Of a DNA stretch of 64,000 nt, positions 34,226 to 45,785 are shown one piece after another. Made by a program: the position numbers and the translations under genes. Every line of letters begins with the position of its first letter. Positions within the stretch are counted from its first letter, which is position 1. The stretch comes from Mytilus edulis. Its lineage: Eukaryota > Mollusca > Bivalvia > Mytilida > Mytilidae. The notes beneath the pieces were generated by a model. It had not been told where the DNA came from. It saw only the letters and a list, made by a program, of their open reading frames with translations, and made no database searches. Location of the stretch: contig NC_092354.1 in assembly GCF_963676685.1 (NCBI RefSeq), forward strand, positions 70,110,178 through 70,174,177, in the 5' to 3' direction.

Positions 34226-35070
34226 GAAAACACAGACTGCTCTGTTGGTATTGAAAGATCTATCAACACATGCTGCACTATGGTAGCGAAAGATCTATAA
34301 ACACAGACTGCTCTGTTGGTATCGAAAGATCTATGAACACAGACTGCTCTATAAGTATCGAAAGATCTATGAACACAGACTGCTCTTTTAGTATCGAAAG
34401 ATCTATCAACACAGACTGCTCTATTGGTATCCGAAAGATCTACAAACACAGACTGCTCTATTGGTATCGAGTATTGAAAGATCTATGAACACAGACTGCT
34501 CTATTGATATCGAAAGATCTATGAACACAGATTGCTCTATTGGTATCGACATATCTATGAACACAGACTGCTCTGTTGGTATCGAAAGATCAATGAACAC
34601 AGACTGCTCTATTGTTATCGAAAGATCTATGAACACAGACTGCTCTGTTGGTATCGAAAGATCTATGAACACAGACTGCTCTATTGGTATCGAAAGATAT
34701 ATGCATACAGACTGCTCTATTGGTATCGAAAGGTCTATGAACACAGACTGCTCTATTGGTATTGAAAGATCTATCAACACATGCTGCACTATGGTAGCGA
34801 AAGATCTATGAACACAGACTGCTCTGTTGGTATCGAAAGATCTATGAACACAGACTGCTTTATTAGTATCGAAAGGTCTATGAACACAGACTGCTCTATT
34901 GGTATCGAAAGGTCTATGAACACAGACTGCTCTATTGGTATTGAAAGATCTATCAACACATGCTGCATTATGGTAGCGAAAGATCTATGAACACAGACTG
35001 CTCTGTTGGTATCGAAAGATCTATGAACACAGACTGCTCTTTTAGTATACGTATCGAAAGATCTATGAAC
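34226..35070. repeat. 36 bp minisatellite, about 23 units
   Basis: Tandem array of a 36-base unit containing AGATCTATGAACACAGACTG. The unit length is a multiple of three, so frames stay open in both strands (for example 12-residue repeats like ERSMNTDCSIGI on plus and DLSIPIEQSVFI on minus). A variant unit with CACATGCTGCACTATGGTAG recurs near 34265, 34775 and 34955, which shows that multi-unit blocks were duplicated. Confidence 0.95.
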
Positions 35071-35399
35071 ATAAAAACATGTGGTTAGTGAGTTGAAACA
35101 CCGTTCATGGTATCGGTCAACCAATTTGTTATGGTGACCGTAAAGCTAATGTAGTTTTGATTTCAGTCGTTCTTCCTCACAACACTGTTGGACCAGTTTC
35201 TTTGTAGGAGCACATCGCTGTAAATGAATTTCCTATAGTGTGAACATGCACGAGCGAAACGTATTTGCTATGATATGCAAGCGTTAAACGAAAGAGAGAA
35301 GGTATGCTACTGCTGAGAATTTGAAGTTTACAATTGGAAAGTCGAAATCATCATGTCTGCAGCACCAAGTTAGTCTATGTGGACCATATTTTGCTAGTG

Positions 35400-35460
35400 T
35401 ATATAAAAAAAGAAGATGTGGTATGGTTGCCAATGAGACAACTCTTCACAAGAGACCAAG
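35400..35460 (+). repeat. Family B fragment
   Basis: AAGATGTGGTATGGTTGCCA followed by AATGAGACAACTCTTCACA; the rest of the family is missing. Confidence 0.7.
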
Positions 35461-35586
35461 TTCGGCGGTTCGATCTCTTGTGATACCCAGACTCCCCCAT
35501 CCAATTAAATATGGCTGCTATGATAGAATAAAGGTAGCTGACAGTTGCGACAATACACCAACAAACAAACCTAAGGGTGATGTGCA

Positions 35587-35806
35587 TTACTCTTTGATTG
35601 ATTGATTGGTTTATAATGCCACTTTCATCACTATGGTGGAGGAAGTCGGAGTTCCATGAGAGAACCACCTACCTTTGGTAGGAAGACTGACAATCCTTGT
35701 CAATTAAGATTATAAAGGATTCAAACTCACAACCTCTATATATAGTGTGACAGACTAGTGATACTGTAGTTCGGCTACGAAGACCACTCGGCTACCGAGG
35801 CCCGAA
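35587..35806 (-). repeat. tRNA-derived SINE (minus strand)
   Basis: On the minus strand the head has an A box TAGCCGAGTGGT (35794-35783) and a B box GAGTTTGAATCC (35728-35717). The spacing is longer than in a normal tRNA. The body contains GGTGGTTCTCTC and CTCCGACTTCCTCCACCA, ending in a (TTGAT)n-like tail near 35600. A related core occurs around 43960-44000. Confidence 0.75.
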
Positions 35807-36879
35807 TTTTTAAAGGAAATAACATACTTACGCACAAGGCCAATATGTCGATACAACTGAGATCAACTGTTTGGAACACAGAATAATGCTTAAGAGAAAA
35901 AATCTAGCTATAAAGCGAGGAACGAAAAAAAAAACCACTTGATACTACATATACTAAGTAATGCTATAGATGTTTATCATATGGTTCACAGGAAAACATG
36001 TTTTATAACAACGGCAGCCCTGTGAACTAATACAAATGTGATAGCACGTACATGTAGTAGCTGATAAGTTGTTGAAATTCTAATTAACACAATTGACAGG
36101 TTTCGCAAGGAAGCCAACTGCGGAATGAAGGGTGGGGTAATTTGAGTGCGTAATAAATGATATATTTGAAAGGGCCAGTATTTTACCCATCAGAATGTTG
36201 TTGAAAGTGTTGTTCAACATGAAAAGAGCGTGGCCATCATGCTTCACGAGGTATAGGATTTAACGCCCTTTTCCAACAGACGTTGTTGCGTTATTTGTAC
36301 ATCCCACAAAGTCAAATGAACAGCTCACTTAAGCAAGGGTAATTTACTGCTGGGTGGGAAAGGTTCATAGATGACCTGTCTATTTTTCTATACACTAGTC
36401 ACCCCTTTTGGGATCTTAATTCTTTGGAACAAGGAATATTTATCCATGAACAAATATACTTTTAGATGCTCTATGTTTCAGTTACAAGTAGAATGCTTTC
36501 AGCATAAAGTATAACAACCAACCATTGTATCGAAAAATATATTATAATTTTACTTGGTTTGAAACAATATAGAAATGCTCGACATAGCCTCGATTTATAT
36601 TCGTCTCTAAGCCTTGTGATGAAGCAATGATACCAGTACTAACTTCTATCTGCATCAACACCATTAAAACTAGCCGACGACAAGGAAGTTGATAACGTTA
36701 GACCCGATATTGATAGACCAACATCTGATATGACTCATCTTATATAGAGGCAAAATGAATGTTGTTGTAAATGTGTGTTTATGAAGAGGACTAGTTTGTT
36801 ACACTTATTCTTACTTAAAGCATAGAAAAAACCATTTTGTTTTTTTTAAAACTTTAATACATAAATATTATACAATATT
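35807..36879. other. No gene seen
   Basis: Spacer downstream of the IgGFc-domain gene, with no supported feature. Confidence 0.45.
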
Positions 36880-38261
36880 TTATAAAGATATCCCTCCGGG
36901 ATAGCCGTAAGCCCATCCATCGCCAACACCATACACTATCACGCCGAAAACAACTTTAGTAGAAATATGTGTAATTGTGTGTGAATGAATTGGGCTAAGC
37001 CGTAAAATCAAAGTCTTATATATTTGGTTTTCATAGTTAATGTTACTTTCAGAAACTGGTGCAACTGGATGATTGTCATACCGCAAACCGATGACGTCAT
37101 CTGCTTTTATAATAACAGAAAGAAAGTTTTCATATGTATTGTTTGTAAATGGCGTTGCTAGAACATACTGATTTGAAAACTGGCTTATTGCTGGTATATT
37201 AACAGTAAAATAACTTGTTTTCATGAGGTATCTCATTTTAACATGAATGTTTAATAGTAACGGACTTTGACTGGCAATACTTGTGGCACTTTTGAACAAC
37301 AAAGTGGCTTTGTGCATGTTTTCTTGTTGATAAACTGTATAGACGTCATCAGTATATGTGTAGATCTTGTAAACGGGGTCTGGGGAAATAATGTAAGCAT
37401 CCATACCAGCGCTATGCATCAATACCGGAATTATAAATTCATTACTGTAAGTGGAAGTGGGTGGAAGTTGTTCCATTCCTAATTCATTAATATTGGTGTC
37501 GTACTTTTTGCTTTTATAATCATAGGTGGTCCCAACTTGCTTCAATCCATCAAAAACTGCAATTGGGCTGGTACTTTCTATACGGGTACCAGTGATGTCA
37601 TCCATTGTTTCAAAGTAAAATGTATCTAAATATCCTAGTGAAAACGTGTAATTAGTTCCAGCGCTTATTGTTTGATTCGAACTTTGAAGAAAAATGTCGG
37701 AAGTATTACTAAAATAAATGGTAACATCAGTATTATCCTGCAGGGATGCTATACCTATAGTCTGCATTTTGTCCTTCCCGTAATACCGAACAGTGTTAAT
37801 ATGAGTGGCTATGAAATATGACTGACCTAGTTTATTAGATGGAATTGCCGTAAAAGTTTCAGTGCTGTATGGACCTAATCCTACCAACCCCACAACAAAA
37901 ATGGGATCGTTCGACGTTATTTTCACAGCATTTGAATTTGATCCATCGGACAGATCAACGATTGACCTCGGAAGGTCAACAATAGCCACGTGATGGGATT
38001 TGTAAGTCGTTTTGAATGTTCCTGGAAATGGTGACTCGATGTTTATATTGATATCATTTTCACCATTCGAAGTGACGATTAACTGAACAAACTTTGTGTC
38101 GTTATAGTATGGTGTGAACATAACCACGAACTCTGTACCAGTATGTGTTGTGTTGATATTAGTAAGTGTTGTATTGTTACCAGTAAGTGTTGTATTGTTA
38201 CCAGTTAGTGTTGTCTTTTTATCATCAAAGGTTGTAATGGTAATATCATTTCCTATGGACG
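36880..38261 (-). CDS. IgGFc-binding-domain protein, main exon
   Basis: Minus-strand exon of 459 residues ending at 36880. It begins after acceptor TATCGCTTCAG; the frame extends upstream but has no ATG before a stop, so a 5' exon is required. The start is an Asn/Thr-rich linker with LTGNNTT repeated (a 21-base tandem repeat at about 38150-38225). TEFVVMFTPYYND, HVAIVDLPRS, DPIFVVGLVGLG and SPIAVFDGLKQVG then match the IgGFc-binding protein N-terminal domain. EFIIPVLMHSAGMDAYII starts a second half of the same type, and the end is FGVIVYGVGDGWAYGYPGG. Such mollusc proteins are secreted and mucin- or immunity-related; the ligand is unknown. Many N-x-T/S sites are present. Confidence 0.85.
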
Positions 38262-38404
38262 CTGAAGCGATAAAATACAATAATACAACTACACGATTGA
38301 AAAGAATAATTCGGTAATTTTTTCAATTAATACATGAACATTTGAGGATGACATGCGAGCATAACTGAATATGTAGAACTAAAACAGAAAGTCGAAATCT
38401 GTTT

Positions 38405-38460
38405 AGTGTTGAATAGATGTGGTATGAGTGCCAATGAGACAACTCTTCATCCAAGAAGAA
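38405..38460 (+). repeat. Family B fragment in intron
   Basis: AGATGTGGTATGAGTGCCAA followed by TGAGACAACTCTTCATCCAA; a truncated family B piece inside the presumed IgGFc gene intron. Confidence 0.65.
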
Positions 38461-39448
38461 GTGTACATTGTCGTCTAGCTGTGTTTTTGCTAAAGAAGTT
38501 TAGTGAATGTTATTATATGTTGTTTTTAAATTCGCCATAATCAACATTAAAAACATTAGAATACATACAGAACAAATAGTTAGTATATGAAAAGAGTCTC
38601 CTTTAAATCTCGCTAATGATGTAACACTATCATTTACATTGTACATGCATGCAGTTATACAATTTAAAATTGTTCAAATGCAACTCATAGTTTTGACAAT
38701 GCCACATATTTCTTTTCAATATTAGTTTACATATAACCTTTATAAATTCTGTAATTTTAGCAATTGTATTGAATTTCTCTCTTTTGTTTGCATGGGTACT
38801 AAAAACTTGTACATTTGATTTTAACAACTGAAGTTCTTATTTCCAGTATGCACATAAACCGAAATATACCGAAACACGTGTGCAGTCCATTAGGATTTAT
38901 AGAAAAAAGTGCAAGATGATATGTATATAATAACAAAACTAATAAAGGTGCCACCTATCATAACAGGATTAACATTACTCTTTGGCAACTTGTCAAAAGA
39001 AGAAAATATGTAAAAAAAAAAGTAATTTTAAAAGCCGGGGCTCGAAATGTTTTCCTGCCTAGACTCATGATCTGATAGAAACGATTCAATGATCCAATGA
39101 CGGAACTATTAACAACTGTTATACTAAAAAGAAATTTAGCTATATATCAAATGAGGTTTCACTCAATATTTCCTTCGGAAAATGCATGTACCAAGCCAGG
39201 CACATGACAGCTGTGTTTTATTCGGTCCGTTAGTTGGTGTAGTCGAACGTTTGATTTTAAGGTTTGTTTAGCTGCTATCTGAATTTATTTTGGAGTTCGA
39301 TATTTTTTAATTGTTTTTTCTTTTTACAGCAGTATTGGTATACTTTGACAGAACAGCATGAACTCATTTTCGTCACATTATGCCTAAGGGGTAAGTAAAA
39401 TAAACCCGATATCTGTACTCGTGCAGATTAACATAACATCAAACTTAC

Positions 39449-39508
39449 CGTTTGTAGAAACCACCACTAGGTTGACCAAAACAAACCATAGTCGGACGTT
39501 TTTCGAAG
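39449..39508 (-). CDS. Candidate signal-peptide exon of the IgGFc-domain gene
   Basis: A 60-base minus-strand exon with a strong acceptor (TATTCTTGTTTAG) and donor (ACG then GTAAGT). In the phase that fits the main exon it reads KNVRLWFVLVNLVVVSTN and then Ala on joining, a classical hydrophobic signal peptide. The single leftover base G pairs with the CG that opens the main exon. The initiator ATG must lie further upstream and was not found. Confidence 0.5.
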
Positions 39509-39801
39509 CTAAACAAGAATAAAATTGGTAAAATTTTCAATTATATGATTTGTATTTATTTTAATCAGTAATTAATCACATGTATGTAAATGTAAAAGGA
39601 AAATATCTCTGGACATTTAGTACAAATAAAAAAGGATCCTTTTGGTTCATCGTAGAAAGCAATTTGTGTAACTAACCTATATATAGTGACCTCAAACGAA
39701 TCCTAGACATCTTCTCAACTGTGGCAGATTTTAAACACAGCACTAAATGACCTTTTGCATCTTTTAGACCCGATGTAAAGCATAAAAGAAGTTAACATAA
39801 T

Positions 39802-40137
39802 TTATCCAAACTTATAAACATTTTTTAGAGAGACAGAATGATTGACACCTGTATTGTTAAGAGCAATTTTTACAATGTCTCTGTAACATAAATGATTAAC
39901 TTGGTATACAAAAATGCTCATCCATGAACTTTTCGCATCTGACAGTGAATCCCAAGCTAAAGAGGGGGTTTTGTACGGCTTTGTGGTACATATGTGAAGG
40001 GGCCCATAGTCTAGGCAACACTGTAAGGCAAACAAAAAAATCAATGGATCATGACTGACGGTGTGGTGCAAAACAATTTCAATAGAAATGGGATCTGCCG
40101 ATGCGAATGCTGTTTCGTATAAAATATCATTGAACAC
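39802..40137 (-). other. Unassigned open frame, possible exon
   Basis: 111-codon minus-strand frame without an internal stop or a convincing ATG. Its composition is more protein-like than most frames here (for example LCYRDIVKIALNNTGVNHSV and LQCCLDYGPLHICTTKPY). I do not recognise it. It could be an exon upstream of the IgGFc gene, an independent gene, or chance. Confidence 0.2.
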
Positions 40138-41499
40138 TTAAGGAATGACCGTAATATTTTCTGTCTATAAACAACTTGCATAAAAACTGTGAAGCACACA
40201 GAAGAACTCACGTATCGTGCTTATTAAATGTGCGTACCACATTTTGAGGTTATTTCGAATCTAAAATATGTCATTCTTTATGACTTAGTCCTGAATTGGT
40301 TTAGGAAGAAAATCATTAAAAATCGTTTTATGATGTCACGGTGACATGACGAAAAGTATGCATATGAGCTGATCGACAAAATGCTGCAGCCATTCAAAAG
40401 ATGTGTTACATGCAACATCAAATTATTGTTTACTTAAGGGGATTCTTAATTCTCAAAGTTGCGTACTGGACCCTTTTAATATTATTCATGCAATTAATGA
40501 CGGACACATCACGTCTAGATCTTTTCTTTGCAAATTGTCGAGGTGGTACAACATTATCTACAAATTTATGAAGAGAACAATAACTTTAAAAAAAAAAATC
40601 ATTTTGAAGTCTTACTTATAATATTTTATATTATACTATACCATTGACGAAAATCATCCTGCAATGTTTGGTAGTAATCTGCAATAAATCGGGTCGTTTA
40701 AGTTGAATTCAATAGTTTCTTATCATTGAGTGTTCTTGGTTAACCATTTCCTATTTTGAAATGGGATAGATAAATATTAGTAGGTAAATAGTTCAATTCC
40801 AACATAATTGCTGATAGTACATTACTTTAACATGTAGGTTGTTCATTGCATATATATATAAAATGTAGGTCCTAACAAACAAAAGAAGAAACGTCCTTTG
40901 ATTTGCGGATTTTTAGACATTTGACAATTGACAATTACATTATTCATGGACATTTTCTGTTAAACTTATGGTATGGGAATTTTTCAATGGTAAGGGTCCT
41001 ATGGTGATCTATAATTGCTCTCACTCATTTTCATCTATGGTGAATAATGTTTTCATTGGAAAGCATACAACAACTTATCTTTATAAGACGATTATATTTT
41101 AGAAAATGAATTCCTTTTTCCTTATCATATAGAAAAGTATAGAAATACCCTATTTTTTGATTATTCTACATATTTTACCTCTCCCTATTTAGCCACCTGG
41201 AAACACGAATTCGTTAAGTTTAAAATGCTCTACCAGTTTACGTATGTATCGAATAGTTTTAGCTGACGATTATAATTAACGTCGCAATTGTAGTTTACAT
41301 GACTTCCTTTTCTCTCATGGAAATATTGAATAAAAAGGGAACAGTGAAGGCATGTTTGTCAAAACGACAGCAATTTGACAACACAAATCACTAAAAGCCA
41401 TCTACACAAATCAAGGGGTCGATATAAGGGTTTTAATTCTAGGCTAGTAAAGCTTTTAATCACAATTCATTACAATTGCGTCAATCAAAAGTTTTGAAT
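40138..41499. other. No gene seen
   Basis: AT-rich, with no supported exon or repeat. Confidence 0.4.
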
Positions 41500-41651
41500 A
41501 CATTTACGCGTCTGGCGTATTAAATTATAATCATGGTACCTTTGATAACTATTAACACCACTGGGGCGATGCTACTGGTGGACGTATCGGCCCCGAGTGT
41601 ATCATCGCCCAGTAGTCAGCACGTCGGTGTTGATATGAATATCAATTACTG

Positions 41652-42255
41652 TATAAACATTAATTTTCGTGGGGTTAAAATTTCGTGGTTTTGTATCCAA
41701 AAGTAAGTTCGTGGGGATTAATTTTCGTGGGTTTTAAGTTTAGAAAAAAATTATACAAATGTCACTTTATAATTGACAATACTCAATAAAACTGATGTGA
41801 ACTTTTGCCGTTGGGAAAAATCAATAATTGCATTTCATAGTAACAGTGAGCGCTGATCAAGTGTTGTAACCTGCACACGATAATTGGCTGTTACACACCT
41901 TTGATGTTTTATCCAAGGACAATGATTGTGTAATAAATGTATTACAACTTGAGGGCATTACAGACGCATTAGACTGTTAGATGACATTGATTGACAGTTC
42001 TTGGTGATTATTAATTACTGTACAAACAAAGGATCAGGATTATCATCTGACTTAAAGAAAACCTTTGAATATCGATGTCTAATCAATTAACCTATTTATT
42101 TCATTGTCTGCAATTATGTTACAATTATATAATGTCAATAAGATTTAGTCAGATCATAAAATAATGTAAATCTACAGTTAAATTTTCGTTGGGGTTTTAA
42201 TTTCGTGGATAATTCTTATCCACGAAATAAACGAAATTAAATCCCCCACAAAAAA
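41652..42255. mobile_element. Inverted-repeat element inside family D
   Basis: The left end has TTAATTTTCGTGGGGTT and ATTTCGTGG repeats. The right end has TTTTCGTTGGGG, TTTCGTGGATAA / TTATCCACGAAA (a hairpin) and CCCCCACAAAAAATTG, roughly complementary to the left end. No coding content. It is probably a MITE; the exact termini are uncertain. Confidence 0.5.
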
Positions 42256-42447
42256 TTGTGTATATGGTCATTTGATAAATTTCCAGTTTACAAAACTTTT
42301 AATTTTCTTTAAAAACTTTTTTTCTTATCCCAGAAATAGATTACCTAAGACGTGATTGGAACAACATTTTGGAATTTTGGGTCCACAATGCTCTTCAATT
42401 TTGTGATTGTGTGGCTTTTTAACCATTTTGATCTAAGAGTCACGTCA

Positions 42448-42486
42448 CTGATGAGTTTTATGTGGAGGAAACGCGCGTCTTGCGTA
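42448..42486 (+). ncRNA. Hammerhead-ribozyme-like core (degenerate)
   Basis: CTGATGA (42448-42454), a short stem-loop, GAAA (42468-42471), then CGC-loop-GCG as a minimal stem III and TA. The order is that of a hammerhead core. The pair closing stem II is broken here (G opposite G) and I find no good stem I, so activity is doubtful. Related pieces (GTAGAAGAAACGCGCGTCT) occur near 43216-43235 and at 41508. Confidence 0.3.
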
Positions 42487-42512
42487 TTAAATTATAATCT
42501 TGAGCTTTTCTA

Positions 42513-43790
42513 ATAATTCCAACAGTATTGAATCCTACCAATAACATACGTGTCGAACATTTAACTAGCAAAGATGTATGTTCCCTTTGGAATCATTTAT
42601 TTGAAAACAATATTTTAAAGATAAACAACCTCCAAAGTCTCAGCTTAAGGTGGTACTTAACGCTACAGGGAGATATCTCTGTAAAATCAGCTAAACGTTT
42701 TAATTACTTTGTGTTGTTAAGGGAATATTTAGCTTCTCAATGATCAAAATAAGTGTTTGTCAAACTGCTATATAACCAGTGTAATTTTTCTGATAAAACG
42801 GTTGGTTCAAATTTTTTATGTTTTTGTCAAAGGGTCAAAGTAAATACTTTGTCAAAATTTCAAGAAAATTAAACGAGCTCAATTAATTTTAGTTAAAGTG
42901 TTGGGTACCATCTTAACTTCATTCTTTAGTTTTCTATGGTTTGTTTTGTTTGTTTATGTGTGCTCTAAAGACACTGTTCGCATAGTGCAAAATATATCAC
43001 TGTCGTAATCGGTTAGGTAAAACATGTTCTAGTGGTTGACGTAACAGGAGAATAGGATTGAAAACTAGTATGATGCATTTAGAAATGAAAGTGGGCAAAA
43101 AGTAAAAACTTACCATCACATATACGTTTAAAAATTAAAAAAAAACGAATTAAACAGGAATCAGTTTTCATCCACACGTGCACACAACTTTGAATACAGA
43201 AATATACATGAATCTTCTGTAGAAGAAACGCGCGTCTCCCGTACAACATTCAAACATGAAAATCAATGGTCTGAACTATATAAAAAAAGAGAAACTCTTA
43301 TGAACAACATCAACAAACAAACACCAATGAACAGGCCCTTGAGTTATGTCAGATACATACACATGCAGCGAGTTTAATTTTCACCCTACATAATAAAGAC
43401 ACATACGAAAATAACAATTTCAAATGAAATGACTTAACTGCTGACATGATGTTAATCAGATCTGAACAATATATCTTCTGCCGGAACAGTATGGATGTAG
43501 AAAGTGTTGCGGAGACGATTTGATTTTTTTGCAGTGGAATTAACGTTCATATAAAGTTCTACGATTTCGGACTTTCGACGATAATGTTATACCCATAGCA
43601 TTATTATATCAATAACAAATAACTAACTCGAAGTTTGCTAATAACAACGTTTTAATCCAATATTTACCATATTTACAATCATTTCGTATTATAATTTCAC
43701 AACATTGTTTTCGATGTTAACTTATCGCATGATAAAGACGATCTGTTTACGTCAGACTCTGTACATTAAACATTTAATTTTATAATATCA
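42513..43790. other. No gene; one family D remnant
   Basis: Only the GAAACGCGCGTCTCCCGTAC remnant near 43220 is recognisable. Confidence 0.4.
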
Positions 43791-43849
43791 GTACATCAGA
43801 AGGGTGATTTTCACCCTCTCGCACACACATCTGGTACCCAGACCGGAAC

Positions 43850-44130
43850 TTAAACTAGAATGGGTACTTAGTGGGCCTCAGTTGGACAATGTTGTCACCT
43901 GCTGTGACCTAGAGATCAATTAGCTACTGATATCTCTTCGGTTTGTCTTAGACCGCCGAGTGTCCCGGTGGTTCTCTCCGATTACTTCGGCTACCTCTAC
44001 CATAATAACAGACTTCCGGTGTCCTAGCACCCCTGTTGTGTTGGGGTGGAGATTGTCCTTGTTAATCTTACACATTATAAATACGTTAGTGACACATCTG
44101 TATTAATCCCGAAAGGGAGTGTACATAGAT
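43850..44130 (+). repeat. SINE-like dispersed repeat
   Basis: Contains GTGGTTCTCTCCG, a CTTCGGCTACCTCTACCATA stretch and CTTGTTAATCTTA, related to the body of the SINE at 35587-35806 in inverse arrangement. No clear A or B box remains, so the class is provisional. Confidence 0.4.
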
Positions 44131-44687
44131 TCCATTGTACCCTCGCAGCTCTAGAGGGGTGCTCCGAATAAGGGAGGAATATACCAGTACATACTGAACT
44201 TCTGAAGAATTTCTGAAAATTTGGGAATCCCGTTAAGATTAACAATTAACTTTCTACACCGCAAGCTTTAACTAATCTTAACAGACAAATGTAACTTTAT
44301 TTTAACATGATTATATTGAAAATTAACGATAAAAATAAACTTGCAAAACTATAAGTTCAATTAATGAAAACCGATTTCTATTCTATTATATATCATAACT
44401 AAAAAACAATCATTCTAATAACAAATAACAAAACTATTAGTCTTCAATCCAGAAGTGTTCTGTAAAACAAGAGGTACGTCTTATCTAAAGGCCTGTGAAT
44501 GTTCTGTTCTTCAACTTCTGTTATCTGAAACAGAATATAGCATACATTTAAAAATAAAACCAAATCATTCTAACATGAGATTTACAACACATACTATTTA
44601 TAGAAAAGGTGGTTCCAACCATGTGTCCTCACATACAAAATAAGATGTGATATGCTTACCAATTAGACAAGTTCGACCCTAGACCTA

Positions 44688-45785
44688 CACAGGCAAATTT
44701 CACTCACATCAATTTCACGTGAATTTAAATTCATGTGAATCTCACGTGAAATTCACATCAATTTCACCTCAAACGAGCTTATACGTGAAACTCACGTGAA
44801 AACAATTTTTGTGAGTTTCATGTGATTCTCATGTTTAACTCATGTGAATTTCACATGAAAATCACGTAAAATATTTTCATGTGAAATTCACATGAATTTT
44901 TAAAATAGAGTAATTCAAATAACATCTAAATTTTTAAATTTAATTAAGGTAGATAGGGTGTCTTCCTCCATTTTGGATTTTGAAATACTAGAAAACGAGG
45001 TCTAATTCTTTGAGGAAATGTGCAAATTTTTATAGTAGTAGGTAATTCATGTGTAAGAATTTTCATTATAATATAGAAAATGCCATGTTTGATCATATTT
45101 ATGATTGTATTTTACAACAATAAGAATTCTTTTGTTTGATTCATTTTTTTCCAACTTTGTCAAATAAGGGGAGGCAACTCAAATGCAAGGGCAGATAATT
45201 CAGATAGTGTTACTTTTACAATAGAATGTGTTAGGAATTTACCCATTTTTACACGTAGCAAGAAAACGAGTCTGGTGACCCCATTTTTTCGTTTTCTTAT
45301 CTGAAAGCATAATATTGGAGCTATCTTCTCATATTTTATCTCAAAATTCTATGGTGTGGTTTGCCTTTTATGGCGGAAAAATGGGTTTTCCATGCATAAT
45401 CTATACAAAATCTTGACAATTTTGCACAACCTGTAGTATGAAAATAAGTCCGGTGACCCATTCTTTTTATTAATGTTTTTACACAAGCAGGATATGAACT
45501 ACATTTTGGCAAATTATTAAAAGATTCTATGGATTCTAATTTAGACACCCCATCTACCTTAAAATCATGAAAAATATCAAATTTTTTTGTTGTAAATTTC
45601 ACGTGAAATTCATGTGAAAAATTTCACATCAGATTCATGTGAATCTCAATTCACGTGAAATTCACATGAAAATTTTCACGTGAGTTTCATGTATAAGCTC
45701 GATTGAGGTGAATCTCACATGAAATTTTTCATGTGAATTTCACGTGAGATTGATGTGAAATTAATGTAAGCAAATTTTGCCTGTG
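44688..45785. mobile_element. TA-flanked palindrome-rich element with nested MITE
   Basis: The left end CACAGGCAAATTT and right end AAATTTTGCCTGTG are inverted and both are flanked by TA. Both arms are filled with variants of TTCACGTGAA and TTCATGTGAA, including an ATAAGCTCG-type mid block in each. The 611 bp family T MITE sits inside at 44948-45558, leaving about 480 bases of host element. TA flanks suggest a Tc1/mariner-type MITE. Confidence 0.75.
44948..45558. mobile_element. TTAA-flanked 611 bp MITE, family T, copy 2
   Basis: Flanked by TTAA at 44944-44947 and 45559-45562. It starts GGTAGATAGGGTGTCT and ends AGACACCCCATCTACC, is inverted relative to 8611-9221 and has the same length. It is nested inside the element at 44688-45785, so it is the younger of the two. 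Confidence 0.9.

Larger units (their letters stand above)
41500..42512 (+). repeat. Dispersed repeat, family D, with nested element
   Basis: The left part (41505-41650) has GCGTCTGGCGTATTAAATTA, a GGTACCTTTGATAACTATTA stretch and paired ACACCACTGGG / CCCAGTAGTCAGCAC blocks. The right part (42256-42512) ends with GAAACGCGCGTCTTGCGTAT and ATTAAATTATAATC again. The two halves are separated by a foreign block (41652-42255). The layout suggests a tandem-type repeat monomer interrupted by an insertion. The right end has a hammerhead-like core. Confidence 0.6.

Noticed and set aside
34226-35070. CRISPR-like array
   Set aside because: The units are contiguous and near-identical without unique spacers, and the genome is eukaryotic.
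34216-35124. Long repeat proteins on both strands of the tandem array
   Set aside because: The 36-base unit keeps frames open by arithmetic. There is no start context, splice signal or non-repeat coding part.
45336-45602. 88-codon frame on the minus strand
   Set aside because: It lies inside the family T MITE; the other MITE copy does not keep the frame.
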